64,000 nucleotides of DNA, taken from contig NZ_CP042331.1 of NCBI RefSeq assembly GCF_008253865.1, positions 4,250,001-4,314,000 on the forward strand. The letters are read 5' to 3'. Within the stretch, counting starts at the first letter, position 1; the number at the start of each line of letters is the position of its first letter. The notes beneath the pieces were generated by a model. That model searched no databases. It saw nothing but the letters and a program-made list of their open reading frames with translations, and had not been told where the DNA came from. Origin of the DNA: Bosea sp. F3-2. GTDB taxonomy: Bacteria > Pseudomonadota > Alphaproteobacteria > Rhizobiales > Beijerinckiaceae. Below, in pieces: positions 1 to 8,283 of this stretch. The position numbers and the translations under genes were made by a program.

Positions 1-54
1 GGGAGAACACCTTGTTGGTCGGAGCGCCGTCAATGGCGCGATTATGTCGCAGAG

Positions 55-606
55 TCACGTCAGATCGAGGCGCATCGCAATCGCGGTGGCGCGGCTGCCG
101 TCGGCCTTGGGGTAGTAGCCCTTGCGACGCCCAACCTCGCGGAAGCCGAAATGCCGATAGAGCCGCTCCGCCGCGAGATTGCCTTCCTCGACCTCGAGGA
201 AGACGCGCGCGACGCCATCCTCCGCGAGCCGGGCAAGATGAGCCGAGAGCAGGATGCGGCCGAGGCCGTCGCGCCTATTGGCCGGGGCGACCACGATGCT
301 GAGGATCTCGGCCTCGTCGGCCGCCTTGCGTGACATCACGAAGCCAGCCGGATCGCTGCCCTTGCCGAAAACACCATCGGCGGCGACGCTCGTCTCGGCG
401 ATCAGCGCGGCGCACTCGGCCGGCTCCCAGCCGCGCGCGAAGCCGCCCTGATGATGCAGGATCGCGACTTGCCGGGCGTAGCCGGCATCGAGCCGCATTG
501 TGCGGGCGGGCGCCGAATCAGGGTGCAGGAGCTTGCGCAGCCAATCCATCCCGCTTGTTCGCACAGATTGACGTTTCGACAACCACCATTTGGAGGAGGC
601 GTTCAC
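55..606 (-). CDS. rimI: Ribosomal-protein-alanine N-acetyltransferase RimI
   Basis: GNAT-fold acetyltransferase of the RimI type, which in the family acetylates the N-terminal alanine of ribosomal protein S18 using acetyl-CoA. The acetyl-CoA-binding region is seen as VVAPANRRDGLGRILLSAHL, followed by the NLAAERLYRHFGFREVGRR signature near the C-terminus. The 183-residue reading begins at a GTG that overlaps the tsaB stop codon (GTGA). An ATG at 549 would give a 164-residue protein starting MDWLRKLL, closer to usual RimI length and a reasonable alternative. It is the last visible gene of a tsaB-rimI pair, a pairing common across bacteria. Family call is secure; S18 specificity is inferred. Confidence 0.9.
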   Translation of the reverse strand: MNASSKWWLSKRQSVRTSGMDWLRKLLHPDSAPARTMRLDAGYARQVAILHHQGGFARGWEPAECAALIAETSVAADGVFGKGSDPAGFVMSRKAADEAEILSIVVAPANRRDGLGRILLSAHLARLAEDGVARVFLEVEEGNLAAERLYRHFGFREVGRRKGYYPKADGSRATAIAMRLDLT

Positions 607-1286
607 CGGCGCGGCAGGCGGGCTTTGTCCTGCGGCGTCGTCTCCGGTGCCTTCAGGTAGAGCGGGCGCGGCGGGGCGGTCTCCGGATCGGCGATCAAGC
701 CAAGCCGCGCAACCCAGGCAATGTCCGGCGCCTTCGTGTCATCGACGACCACAGCATCGAGGCCGATCGCCCAGGCCTCGTTGGCGACGGCCAGCGCCGA
801 GGAACCGACGAGGCTGACGGGGCCGGCGCCGATGGCACGTGCGGCATCGCGATAGCTGACCTGCCGGAGCGAAACGAGCGGCTTGCCTTCCGAGGTCAGC
901 GCCTGGAACCAGACCTGGCCGTGCTTGGCATCGAGCGCAGCCGCGATGACACGACCGGATTCGCGGCCGATCAACGGAGCAGCGCAGGCAGCGACGGTGG
1001 TGACGCCGACAGCCGGGATGCCGGCCGCAAAAGCGATGGCGCGGGCCGCGCTGACGCCGACCCGCAGCCCGGTATAGCTGCCGGGGCCGACGGTGACCGC
1101 GACGCGGCCCAGCGAGGAGAAACCGCCCTCGACGGCGTTCATCACCCGCTCGACCAGCGGCATCAGCGCTTCCGCATGGCCGCGGTCCATGGCGAGCTGC
1201 TCCTGCGCCAGCGGCTCGGTTTCACCGGCTTCCAGGACACAGGCCGAGCAGGCCCCCAGCGCCGTGTCGATCGCGAGAATGCGCAT
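603..1286 (-). CDS. tsaB: tRNA threonylcarbamoyladenosine biosynthesis protein TsaB
   Basis: Non-catalytic partner of TsaD in the complex that installs the t6A modification at position 37 of ANN-decoding tRNAs. The protein opens with MRILAIDTALGACSACVLE, the ASKHA-fold start typical of TsaB, and carries the VTVGPGSYTGLRVG motif around residues 65-80. Length (227 aa) is normal. The ATG start is at the conserved N-terminus. Its stop overlaps the rimI start by four bases, so the two are probably translationally coupled. Upstream lies nfuA, separated by 54 bp. Confidence 0.95.
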   Translation of the reverse strand: MRILAIDTALGACSACVLEAGETEPLAQEQLAMDRGHAEALMPLVERVMNAVEGGFSSLGRVAVTVGPGSYTGLRVGVSAARAIAFAAGIPAVGVTTVAACAAPLIGRESGRVIAAALDAKHGQVWFQALTSEGKPLVSLRQVSYRDAARAIGAGPVSLVGSSALAVANEAWAIGLDAVVVDDTKAPDIAWVARLGLIADPETAPPRPLYLKAPETTPQDKARLPRR

Positions 1287-1340
1287 CAGATCTTCATTCC
1301 GCGAAAGCCAGGCCCGTCACGCGCACATCCTTCGGCCGGT

Positions 1341-1901
1341 TCAAACCGCCTCGACTCCGCGCACTTCCGGCAGGAAATGGTGCAGCAGGTTCTGAATGCC
1401 GTGCTTCAGCGTCGCGGTCGAGGAGGGACAGCCCGAGCAGGCACCCTTCATGACGAGATAGACCGTGCCGTCGCGATAGCCGCGGAAGGTGATATCGCCG
1501 CCGTCACCGGCCACCGCCGGGCGGATTCGGGTTTCGAGCAGATCCTTGATCGTATCGACCGTCTCGGCATCTTCCGGAGCGAAGAACTCGCCTTCCTCGT
1601 CGAGATCGGCGGCGGAATTCTCGGCCAGCACCGGGGCGCCGGACATGAAATGCTCCATGATCGCGCCGAGGATGGCCGGCTTCAGATGCGGCCATTCGCC
1701 ATCCGACTTGGTGACGGTGATGAAATCGGAGCCGAGGAAGACGCCGGAAACGCCGGAAACGCCGAACAGGCGCTGAGCCAGCGGCGAGCGCGCGGCGCCT
1801 TCGGCATCGCGCAGGTCGAGCGTGCCGCTGCCCATGACGATGCGGCCGGGCAGGAACTTCAAAGTCGCCGGATTCGGCGTCGCTTCGGTCTGGATGAACA
1901 T
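1341..1901 (-). CDS. nfuA: NfuA-type iron-sulfur cluster scaffold (NifU family)
   Basis: Iron-sulfur cluster carrier with an N-terminal Nfu_N domain (MFIQTEATPNPATLKFLPGR) and a C-terminal NifU domain. The CSGCPSS segment supplies the CxxC pair that binds a bridging 4Fe-4S cluster. The two-domain layout and 186-aa length match alphaproteobacterial Nfu proteins, which pass clusters to apo-enzymes in the cytosol. The ATG start has a GGAGG ribosome-binding site six bases upstream. It lies between uspA-like and tsaB genes on the same strand, an order remembered for other Rhizobiales. Call is secure; client proteins are unknown. Confidence 0.93.
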   Translation of the reverse strand: MFIQTEATPNPATLKFLPGRIVMGSGTLDLRDAEGAARSPLAQRLFGVSGVSGVFLGSDFITVTKSDGEWPHLKPAILGAIMEHFMSGAPVLAENSAADLDEEGEFFAPEDAETVDTIKDLLETRIRPAVAGDGGDITFRGYRDGTVYLVMKGACSGCPSSTATLKHGIQNLLHHFLPEVRGVEAV

Positions 1902-1996
1902 AGATACCTCCGGTACCGGCGGTTCAAGGTCGCCGTTCCTAGTCTCGATATAGGGGCGTCACTGGAATCATTCCAGCACGAAGCAGAGCGCGCGTC

Positions 1997-2090
1997 GTCA
2001 TTGCGAGGAGCGAAGCGACGAAGCAATCCAGGGGACTAGGTTGAACGTCTCACCCAGTCCCCTGGATTGCTTCGCTGCGCTCGCAATGAC
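1997..2090. repeat. Intergenic palindromic element (GTCATTGCGAG type)
   Basis: A roughly 94-bp inverted repeat fills the gap between nfuA and the Usp gene. The left arm starts GTCATTGCGAG and the right arm ends CTCGCAATGAC. Inner arms carry GAAGCAATCCAGGGGACT and its near-complement around a short loop. Similar GTCATTGCGAGGAGCGAAG palindromes are dispersed between genes in many alphaproteobacteria (from memory). It could form a large cruciform or RNA hairpin and act as a transcript end for the uspA-like gene. Confidence 0.85.
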
Positions 2091-2092
2091 GG

Positions 2093-2587
2093 TCAGGCGA
2101 GCGCGTCGATTTCCTCATCCTCCAGATGCCCCGGCACGATGGCGACGGGAATCGGGAAGCTCGCGGAGGATTTGCCGGCCAGCGCGCTGACCAGCGGACC
2201 GGGGCCTTCACGACCGGTTCCAGCGGCAAGCACCAGAAGCGAGATATCCTCGTCCTCCTCGATCAGCTTGACCAGCTCTCCGGCCTTGTCGCCGATGCGC
2301 ACAATGCGTTCGGGCTCGAGGCCGGCGAGCGTCCGCACCGCGGCAGCAGCCGCGTCGAGCCGCTTCTCGGCCTCGGCCTCGGCTTCCGCCCGCATGACGT
2401 CGCCGACGCCGAGCCAGGTCTCGTGCTCGGGCGGTGGGGCGACGGCAAGGAGCACGATCGCCGCGCCGAGGCGGGCGCAGCGGCGCGAAGCGAAGCGAAG
2501 CGCCTTGGCACATTCCTCGGTATCGTCGACCACCGCGAGAAACTTGGGGCGATGGCCCGTCTCGTAGGATCGCCGTTTCTTGACCAT
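2093..2587 (-). CDS. Universal stress protein (UspA family)
   Basis: Single-domain Usp protein. KFLAVVDDTEECAKALRFAS is the first beta-strand/helix of the fold. VLAAGTGREGPGPLVSALAG followed by FPIPVAIVPG resembles the ATP-binding G-x2-G-x9-G-S/T end of the family. I chose the ATG at 2587 (MVKKRRSYETG), which has an AGGA-like site about ten bases upstream. A TTG ten codons earlier is possible but less likely. Gives 164 aa. Role is probably stress-related nucleotide binding in the cytoplasm; no specific partner can be inferred. It sits downstream of trpS on the same strand. Confidence 0.88.
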   Translation of the reverse strand: MVKKRRSYETGHRPKFLAVVDDTEECAKALRFASRRCARLGAAIVLLAVAPPPEHETWLGVGDVMRAEAEAEAEKRLDAAAAAVRTLAGLEPERIVRIGDKAGELVKLIEEDEDISLLVLAAGTGREGPGPLVSALAGKSSASFPIPVAIVPGHLEDEEIDALA

Positions 2588-2674
2588 GAAACTGTCCTGC
2601 CGCCGCTTGAGGGACAAGCATGGTGGCCTGCGCCGGCCCCCCGGCGCAAGCCCGTCACCCCCAAGCGGTCCTCG

Positions 2675-3721
2675 TCAGCCGCGCACGAAGCCGACGATAT
2701 CCTTGACCTCGCGCATGATCGGCGCGGCGATGGTATCGGCCCGGGCCGCGCCTTCACCGAGGATCGTGTCGATATGCTTCGGCTCGGCCAGCAGGCGGCG
2801 CATCTCCACGGCGATGGGGGCGAGCTTTTCGACCGCGAGATCGACCAGCGCCGCCTTGAAGCCCGAGAACTGGCTGCCGCCAAACTGCTGCAGAACCGCG
2901 CCCTTCGACGAGCCCGAGAGGCCGGCATAGATGCCGACGAGATTCTCGGCCTCGGGCCGCCCCTCCAGCCCCTTCTCCTCGGAGGGGAGCGCGTCGGGAT
3001 CGGTCTTCGCCTTGCGGATCTTCTGGGCGATGGTGTCGGCATCGTCCGTCAGGTTGATGCGCGAATAGTCGGAGGCATCCGATTTCGACATCTTCTTGGT
3101 GCCGTCGCGCAGGCTCATCACGCGCTGAGCCGGGCCCATGATCATCGGCTCCGGCAGCGGGAAGAAGCCGACATCGCCCGTACCCAGGTCGAGCTCGGCG
3201 ATCTGCGGCGCGAAGTCGTTGTTGAACTTCTGGGCAATGTCGCGGGTGAGCTCCAGATGCTGCTTCTGGTCCTCGCCGACGGGCACATGCGTGGCCTTGT
3301 AGAGCAGGATGTCGGCCGCCATCAGGCTCGGATAGGCGTAGAGGCCGAGCGAAGCATTCTCGCGGTCCTTGCCGGCCTTCTCCTTGAACTGTGTCATGCG
3401 GTTCATCCAGCCCAGCCGCGCGATACAGTTGCAGATCCATGCGAGCTCGGCATGGCCCGAGACCTGGCTCTGGTTGAAGATGATGCTCTTCTGCGGATCA
3501 ACGCCGGCGGCGATATAGGCCGCAGTGACCTCGCGGATGGCGCGCTTCAGGTCGGCAGGGTCCTGCCACATCGTGATCGCGTGCATGTCGACGACGCAAT
3601 AGATGCACTCATGCGTCTTCTGCATCGCCACCCAGTTGGTCAGCGCGCCGAGATAGTTGCCGAGATGCAGCGTGGAGGTCGGCTGCATGCCTGAGAAAAC
3701 GCGCTGATGAAAACCCGACAT
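2675..3721 (-). CDS. trpS: Tryptophanyl-tRNA synthetase
   Basis: Class I aminoacyl-tRNA synthetase charging tRNA-Trp. It starts at MSGFHQRVFSGMQPTSTLHL, where the ATP-binding HIGH-type motif (TLHLGNYLGAL) follows directly. The second class I signature is seen as KKMSKSDASDYS. Length 348 aa is typical. An upstream in-frame extension in the open frame lacks homology-like sequence, so the ATG at 3721 was chosen. It lies 46 bp after murJ on the same strand and probably belongs to its transcript, as murJ-trpS neighbours occur in other Rhizobiales. Confidence 0.97.
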   Translation of the reverse strand: MSGFHQRVFSGMQPTSTLHLGNYLGALTNWVAMQKTHECIYCVVDMHAITMWQDPADLKRAIREVTAAYIAAGVDPQKSIIFNQSQVSGHAELAWICNCIARLGWMNRMTQFKEKAGKDRENASLGLYAYPSLMAADILLYKATHVPVGEDQKQHLELTRDIAQKFNNDFAPQIAELDLGTGDVGFFPLPEPMIMGPAQRVMSLRDGTKKMSKSDASDYSRINLTDDADTIAQKIRKAKTDPDALPSEEKGLEGRPEAENLVGIYAGLSGSSKGAVLQQFGGSQFSGFKAALVDLAVEKLAPIAVEMRRLLAEPKHIDTILGEGAARADTIAAPIMREVKDIVGFVRG

Positions 3722-3767
3722 GGGGCACTCCGTCGTCACGATGGAGGAGGGAAGCGGCGCTTCTGGC

Positions 3768-5324
3768 TCAAGCCCGCCGCTTGCGCAAGGGGAGAGCGCC
3801 GAAGGCGCCGAGCACCCAGCCCGCCGTGCCGTAGCTGACAAGGCCTGCGAGGCAGAGCAGGCCGAGCGCCCCGACGCGGTGGAATGTCGGCTGGCCTGCC
3901 ATCAGCGGCACCGCCAGCAGGCGCAACAGCAGCACCAGCACGCCGAGCATGAGCGCGCTGGCGGCGAGGCTGGCGGCGATGGGCCGCAGATTGCCGAAAC
4001 TCGGCCGCCAGATGCCATCGCGCAGCAAGGCGATACCAAGCATGAGCGTCTGAACGGCAAAGGCGAGTGTTGCCGCCAAAGCCGCCATCTGCGCCGCATT
4101 GCGACCGCCCGGCAGCAGAAACCCGGCCAGCACCGCGACGAGCACCGCCAGGCCGCCCGAGATCAGCGGCAGCCTCGGCAGGCTGCGCGCGAAATAGACC
4201 TGTCCGAAGACCTTCGCCACGACGGCGAAAGGCAAGCCGCAGCCGAAGGCGGCGAGCGCCGCAGCCGTGCGCTCGCGATCGCCGGCATCGAAGCGACCAT
4301 ACTCGAACAGTGCGGACACGATCGGCTCGGCGAGCGCCACGAGCGCCGTCGCCGCCGGCAAGGCGAGCGCAAGGCCGAGCGCCAGCGACTGCCCGAGCAT
4401 GGCGTCGGGCCCGCCGCGGTGCGCCGCCAGCGCCATGTCGGAGAGCACGACCGTACCCATCGCCACACCGACGAAGCCGAGCGGGAGCTGGAAGACGCGG
4501 TCGGCATAGTAGAGCGCCGCCACCGCGCCGGGCTCGGAAGAGGCGATCTGCGTCGCGACGAGCAGCACGAGCTGGGCGGCCGAGGCCGCCAGCAGCGTCG
4601 CCCCGCCGGTGCGGATCAGCCGCGCCATCTCCGGCGACCAGCGCAGACTCGGGCGCGGCAGGGCCAAGCCATGCAAGCTGATCAGGATCATCGCAAGATG
4701 GGCGAGGCCGGTGAGGCTGACGCAAAGCGCGAGCCAGCGCGCCCCGACCTCGGGCGCTGCACCCGTCACATGCAGGACGAGCAGGAGGGCGAGCAGGATC
4801 GCGTTCATCAGCGCCGGCGCGAGGGCCGCGACGGCAAAACGGCGCTCGGCATTGAGCAAGGCCGCCAGCAACGCGGCAAGCGTCGTCAGCAGCAGGAAGG
4901 GCAGCATCAGCCGCGTGTAGGAGGCCGCCAGAGCAAGCGTTTCAGGCTCATCGGCGAAGCCGCTGGCAAGGCCGAGCACGAGCCAGGGCGCGAAGAACTC
5001 GCCGAACGCGACAAGGAGGAGCAGAAGCAGGCCGAGATGCCCGGTCGCCTCGCCGGCGAAGCGTAGCGCAGCGCCATTGCCCTTGTCGTTCTTGACGGCC
5101 AGGTAGAGCGGTACGAAAGGCGCGTTGAGCCCGCCCTCGCCCAGCACGCGCCGCACCAGATTGGGCAGGCGCAGCGCGGCGAGGAAGGCGTCGGCCACCG
5201 GCCCGCCGCCGAGCAGGCGCGCGATCAGCACGTCACGTGCAAAGCCGAGCAGGCGCGAGGCGACCGTGGCGGCTCCGACAACGGCCGAATCGCGGGCGAG
5301 GCGGGAGGGCGAGGTCTCGATCAC
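3768..5324 (-). CDS. murJ: Lipid II flippase MurJ (MviN)
   Basis: Polytopic inner-membrane protein of the MOP/MATE-like superfamily that moves lipid II to the periplasm for peptidoglycan synthesis. The N-terminal signature ASRLLGFARDVLIARLLGGG is characteristic, as is NAPFVPLYLAVKND after it. Many hydrophobic segments follow to the C-terminus, giving 518 aa, as expected for MurJ. Translation starts at a GTG that overlaps the stop codon of the upstream ParE-like toxin (GTGA). This makes an essential cell-wall gene translationally coupled to a toxin-antitoxin module. In relatives glnD usually precedes murJ (from memory); that gene is absent here. Confidence 0.95.
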   Translation of the reverse strand: MIETSPSRLARDSAVVGAATVASRLLGFARDVLIARLLGGGPVADAFLAALRLPNLVRRVLGEGGLNAPFVPLYLAVKNDKGNGAALRFAGEATGHLGLLLLLLVAFGEFFAPWLVLGLASGFADEPETLALAASYTRLMLPFLLLTTLAALLAALLNAERRFAVAALAPALMNAILLALLLVLHVTGAAPEVGARWLALCVSLTGLAHLAMILISLHGLALPRPSLRWSPEMARLIRTGGATLLAASAAQLVLLVATQIASSEPGAVAALYYADRVFQLPLGFVGVAMGTVVLSDMALAAHRGGPDAMLGQSLALGLALALPAATALVALAEPIVSALFEYGRFDAGDRERTAAALAAFGCGLPFAVVAKVFGQVYFARSLPRLPLISGGLAVLVAVLAGFLLPGGRNAAQMAALAATLAFAVQTLMLGIALLRDGIWRPSFGNLRPIAASLAASALMLGVLVLLLRLLAVPLMAGQPTFHRVGALGLLCLAGLVSYGTAGWVLGAFGALPLRKRRA

Positions 5325-5635
5325 AGCCCGAAATCCTCGCGGAAGCGGTCGATTTGGTGCATCCGCTCGTGGAGGATGGTCACGATGCCGATATCCCCGT
5401 TCGCGAGCCTGCGCCAATAGACGACATGGCGCCCGTAGCGAAAGAGGAAACCGTCGACGCCGAATTCCGCGGGTACAGGCCGCGACAGCACGGCATGCGT
5501 CTCGATCCGCCCGAAAGCCTCGAAAAGACCTTCGATATAGCGTTCGGCCTGCGCAGCGCCGAAAGCGTCGCGCGTATAGCAATAAATCTCGTCCAGCCGC
5601 CGCGATGCAGCTTCCTGAACGCGAATGGCGGTCAC
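5321..5635 (-). CDS. ParE/RelE-superfamily toxin (module 1)
   Basis: Small 104-aa protein with the ParE/RelE toxin layout. An N-terminal helix pair (EAASRRLDEIYCYTRDAFG) is followed by a beta-sheet core (GFLFRYGRHVVYWRRL, IGIVTILHERM) and a short C-terminal tail (DRFREDFGL). The pairing with an upstream ribbon-helix-helix antitoxin supports ParE rather than RelE. ParE toxins poison DNA gyrase; that activity is inferred, not visible. Its ATG overlaps the antitoxin stop by four bases, and its own stop overlaps the murJ start. No frameshift or truncation is seen, so the toxin looks intact. Confidence 0.85.
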   Translation of the reverse strand: MTAIRVQEAASRRLDEIYCYTRDAFGAAQAERYIEGLFEAFGRIETHAVLSRPVPAEFGVDGFLFRYGRHVVYWRRLANGDIGIVTILHERMHQIDRFREDFGL

Positions 5636-5892
5636 ACGGAGGCCTTGTTGCGCGCAATCACCTCGGCCGCCGTCAGCGGGCGATAGCTTTCATCGGGGGC
5701 CGCGAAGGCGTGGGTCAGCTCGGCCTTGAGCCGTTCGAACGCTTCACGCTCGACCCGTTCCTTGTCACGCCGGATCAGGTCGCGGACGTATTCGCTGACA
5801 TTCTCATAGGCGCCGTCTTCGCCGATATTGCGGGCGACGAATTCGCTCAACGTACTACCGATGCGCACCGTCATGGTCGTCGTGCGGGACAT
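5632..5892 (-). CDS. ParD-type ribbon-helix-helix antitoxin (module 1)
   Basis: 86-aa antitoxin. The N-terminal ribbon-helix-helix DNA-binding segment is TMTVRIGSTLSEFVARNI followed by GAYENVSEYVRDLIRRDKER, the classical ParD pattern. The C-terminal part (AFAAPDESYRPLTAAEVIA) would wrap the toxin. It overlaps the toxin start by ATGA. A 14-bp-arm palindrome lies directly upstream and is the likely autorepression site. The module is located between hslU and murJ. Confidence 0.87.
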   Translation of the reverse strand: MSRTTTMTVRIGSTLSEFVARNIGEDGAYENVSEYVRDLIRRDKERVEREAFERLKAELTHAFAAPDESYRPLTAAEVIARNKASV

Positions 5893-5906
5893 GGCTTCGA
5901 ACCTCT

Positions 5907-5939
5907 TCTGTCTTCAAGATACACAATCTTGAAGACAGA
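5907..5939 (-). promoter_or_regulatory. Palindromic operator of toxin-antitoxin module 1
   Basis: Perfect inverted repeat with 14-bp arms and a 5-bp centre, 15-47 bp upstream of the ParD-like ATG. The arms read TCTGTCTTCAAGAT and its complement. Ribbon-helix-helix antitoxins normally repress their own operon from such palindromes. There is no T-run, so a terminator for hslU is less likely, although it lies 31 bp past the hslU stop. Confidence 0.7.
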
Positions 5940-5970
5940 GGCCATGCGCGACAGGCGCGATTCCGCGACG

Positions 5971-7281
5971 TCAGAGAATAAACCGGCTCAGATCGGCGTT
6001 CTTCGCCAGATCCCCGATGCGGGTCTCGACATAAGCTGCGTCGATGACGACGGTCTCGCCCGAGCGATCCGGCGCGGTGAAGGAGATCTCGTCGAGGATG
6101 CGCTCGATCACGGTCTGGAGCCGGCGGGCGCCGATGTTCTCGACCGTGGAGTTCACGTCGACGGCGATGCGGGCGATGGCGTCGATCGCGTCGGGTTTGA
6201 ATTCGACCGTGACCTCTTCGGTCGCCATCAGAGCGACCGTCTGCTTGATCAGGCTCGCCTCGGTCTCGGTGAGGATGCGCTTGAAATCCTCGATATCGAG
6301 CGGATTGAGCTCGACGCGGATCGGCAGACGGCCCTGCAGCTCCGGCAGCAGATCGGAGGGGCGGGAGATGTGGAACGCACCCGAGGCGATGAACAGGATG
6401 TGGTCGCTCTTGACCGCGCCGTACTTGGTCGCGACGGTGGTGCCCTCGATCAGCGGCAGCAGGTCGCGCTGCACGCCCTCGCGCGAGACATCGGCGCCGC
6501 CCTTGCCCTCGCGGCTGCAGATCTTGTCGATCTCGTCGAGGAAGACGATGCCGTTGTTCTCGACCTCGCGGATCGCCGCCTGCACGATCGCCTCCTGGTC
6601 GATTAGCTTGTCGCTCTCCTCGGCCAGCAGTGGCTGATAGGCATCCTTGACCAGCATGCGCCTCGGCTTGCCCTTCTGGCCGAAGGCCTTGCCGAGCATG
6701 TCGGAGAGATTGATCGCGCCGATCGAGGCGCCCGGCATACCGGGCAGTTCGAACATCGGCGTGGCCGCGCCAGCGCCCGCCGCCACCTCGACCTCGATCT
6801 CCTTCTCGTCGAGCTCGTTGTCGCGCAGCTTGCGGCGGAAGGACTCGCGCGTCGCCTGGCTGGAACTCGCGCCGACCAGGGCGTCGAGCACACGCTCCTC
6901 GGCCGCGAGATGCGCCTTGGCCTGGACATCCTTGCGCCGGCTCTCGCGCACCAGCGCGATCGCGACCTCGACGAGGTCGCGCACGATCGATTCCACGTCG
7001 CGGCCGACATAACCAACCTCGGTGAACTTGGTCGCTTCGACCTTGAGGAAGGGCGCGTTGGCGAGCTTGGCGAGGCGGCGCGCGATCTCGGTCTTGCCGC
7101 AGCCGGTCGGCCCGATCATCAGGATGTTCTTCGGCAAGACCTCCTCGCGCAGTGGCCCCTGCAGCTGCTGGCGGCGCCAGCGGTTGCGCAACGCGATGGC
7201 GACGGCGCGCTTGGCATCCTTCTGACCGACGATGAAGCGGTCGAGCTCCGAGACGATCTCGCGGGGGGAAAAGCTGGTCAT
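5971..7281 (-). CDS. hslU: ATP-dependent protease ATPase subunit HslU
   Basis: AAA+ unfoldase that feeds substrates to the HslV peptidase. It starts at MTSFSPREIVSELDRFIVGQ. Walker A is GPTGCGKTEIARRLAKL and Walker B is IVFLDEIDKI. The I-domain lies between them, and the C-terminal sensor-2 region ends RFIL. Length 436 aa is normal. The gene starts 51 bp after hslV, forming the usual hslVU operon. Both proteins are cytoplasmic and linked to heat-shock proteolysis. Confidence 0.97.
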   Translation of the reverse strand: MTSFSPREIVSELDRFIVGQKDAKRAVAIALRNRWRRQQLQGPLREEVLPKNILMIGPTGCGKTEIARRLAKLANAPFLKVEATKFTEVGYVGRDVESIVRDLVEVAIALVRESRRKDVQAKAHLAAEERVLDALVGASSSQATRESFRRKLRDNELDEKEIEVEVAAGAGAATPMFELPGMPGASIGAINLSDMLGKAFGQKGKPRRMLVKDAYQPLLAEESDKLIDQEAIVQAAIREVENNGIVFLDEIDKICSREGKGGADVSREGVQRDLLPLIEGTTVATKYGAVKSDHILFIASGAFHISRPSDLLPELQGRLPIRVELNPLDIEDFKRILTETEASLIKQTVALMATEEVTVEFKPDAIDAIARIAVDVNSTVENIGARRLQTVIERILDEISFTAPDRSGETVVIDAAYVETRIGDLAKNADLSRFIL

Positions 7282-7332
7282 TGCGTACTGTATCCGGATG
7301 AAATGGCCTGGCGAGCGTGCTGGCGGCAAACG

Positions 7333-7902
7333 TCAGGCTGCTTCGAGCGTCTCGATGACGAGCGAGTGGTTGGTGTAGACGCAGATGTCACCGGCGATCG
7401 TCATCGCCTTGCGCACGATCGTCTCGGCATCGGGCTCGATATCGATCAGGGCACGCGCCGCCGAAAGCGCATAGTTGCCGCCGGAACCGATCGCCATCAC
7501 CGCGCCGTGCTCGCTTGCCTCCGGCTCCAGCACGTCGCCGGTGCCGGAGATCAGCAGGCTGACCTCCTTGTCGGCGACGAGCAGCATCGCCTCCAGCCGG
7601 CGCAGATAGCGATCCGTGCGCCAGTCCTTGGCAAGCTCGACGCAGGCGCGCAACAGCTGCGCCGGATATTGCTCGAGCTTGGCCTCCAGCCGCTCGAACA
7701 GGGTGAAGGCATCGGCAGTCGCCCCGGCAAAGCCAGCAATCACCTGCCCCTTGGCGAGGCGACGGACTTTCTTGGCATTGCCCTTCATGATCGTCTGGCC
7801 GAGCGAGACCTGCCCGTCGCCGCCGATGACGACCCGCCCGCCCTTGCGCACCATCAGGATGGTGGTGGCGTGCATCACGGGGACATTGCTGTGTTCGGAC
7901 AT
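7333..7902 (-). CDS. hslV: ATP-dependent protease peptidase subunit HslV
   Basis: Proteasome-beta-like threonine peptidase of the HslUV complex. The catalytic N-terminal threonine after processing is the first Thr of TTILMVRKGGRVVIGGDGQV. It is preceded here by a 12-residue leader starting MSEHSNVPVMHA. The conserved MKGNAKKVRRL and GFAGATADAFTLFE segments follow. 189 aa. The ATG at 7902 was chosen; the Met of MHATTIL is a shorter option. A heat-shock-like promoter motif lies upstream. Confidence 0.96.
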   Translation of the reverse strand: MSEHSNVPVMHATTILMVRKGGRVVIGGDGQVSLGQTIMKGNAKKVRRLAKGQVIAGFAGATADAFTLFERLEAKLEQYPAQLLRACVELAKDWRTDRYLRRLEAMLLVADKEVSLLISGTGDVLEPEASEHGAVMAIGSGGNYALSAARALIDIEPDAETIVRKAMTIAGDICVYTNHSLVIETLEAA

Positions 7903-8283
7903 GGCGATCGGGAACCGGAACTGGACTGCGGAAGACGCCAACATGTTCAGGCAAGCCCGCTCTATCAAGAGGGCACAGTCGCAACGTCGCTGCAAAGCTG
8001 GGTTTTGCGGACGAATCACGGCTGACGCTGTTAGCGATGAGCCGTCGGCAGCCCGCGCGTGAGGCCATCGAATAGTTCAAATGTAAACTGCTTGAATCCG
8101 GATATTGACTTCGTTCGCCCGAGGAAAACCCTTCGGCACATCGAGGTCATTTCGAGCATGAACGAGCCTGAATTCCAGGTGATCAATTCGATCAGTTTTT
8201 AAGCAGTTTTTTATTGTTAACGGCGAATGGTCGGCTTGTGGAAACGACCTTCTCGTTCAGGAGGTCGCCTTAGGACCGTCACC
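7903..8283. other. Divergent intergenic region hslV / chemoreceptor
   Basis: A 381-bp non-coding stretch serving as 5' region for hslV (leftward) and the chemoreceptor gene (rightward). It holds the possible hslVU promoter and an AT-rich tract near 8198-8220 just before the receptor gene. No convincing flagellar sigma-28 site, gene or repeat was seen. Confidence 0.6.
7943..7969 (-). promoter_or_regulatory. Possible RpoH (heat-shock) promoter of hslVU
   Basis: On the minus strand CTTGAT is followed after 12 bp by CCTGAACAT, about 40 bp before the hslV ATG. This approximates the alphaproteobacterial RpoH pattern (CTTGAA, 11-13 bp, CCCCATNT) with several mismatches. The position would give a leader of about 33 nt. 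Support comes mainly from the known heat-shock control of hslVU. Confidence 0.35.

Noticed and set aside
1..54. Gene start or end at the left edge
   Set aside because: No frame with a recognisable start, stop or protein; probably the gap or 5' region of the next leftward gene.
5907..5939. Palindrome as hslU terminator
   Set aside because: No T-run after the stem; its place right before the antitoxin gene favours an operator.
8198..8220. Two TTAA tetramers before the chemoreceptor gene as a CtrA site
   Set aside because: Spacing is 14 bp instead of 7.
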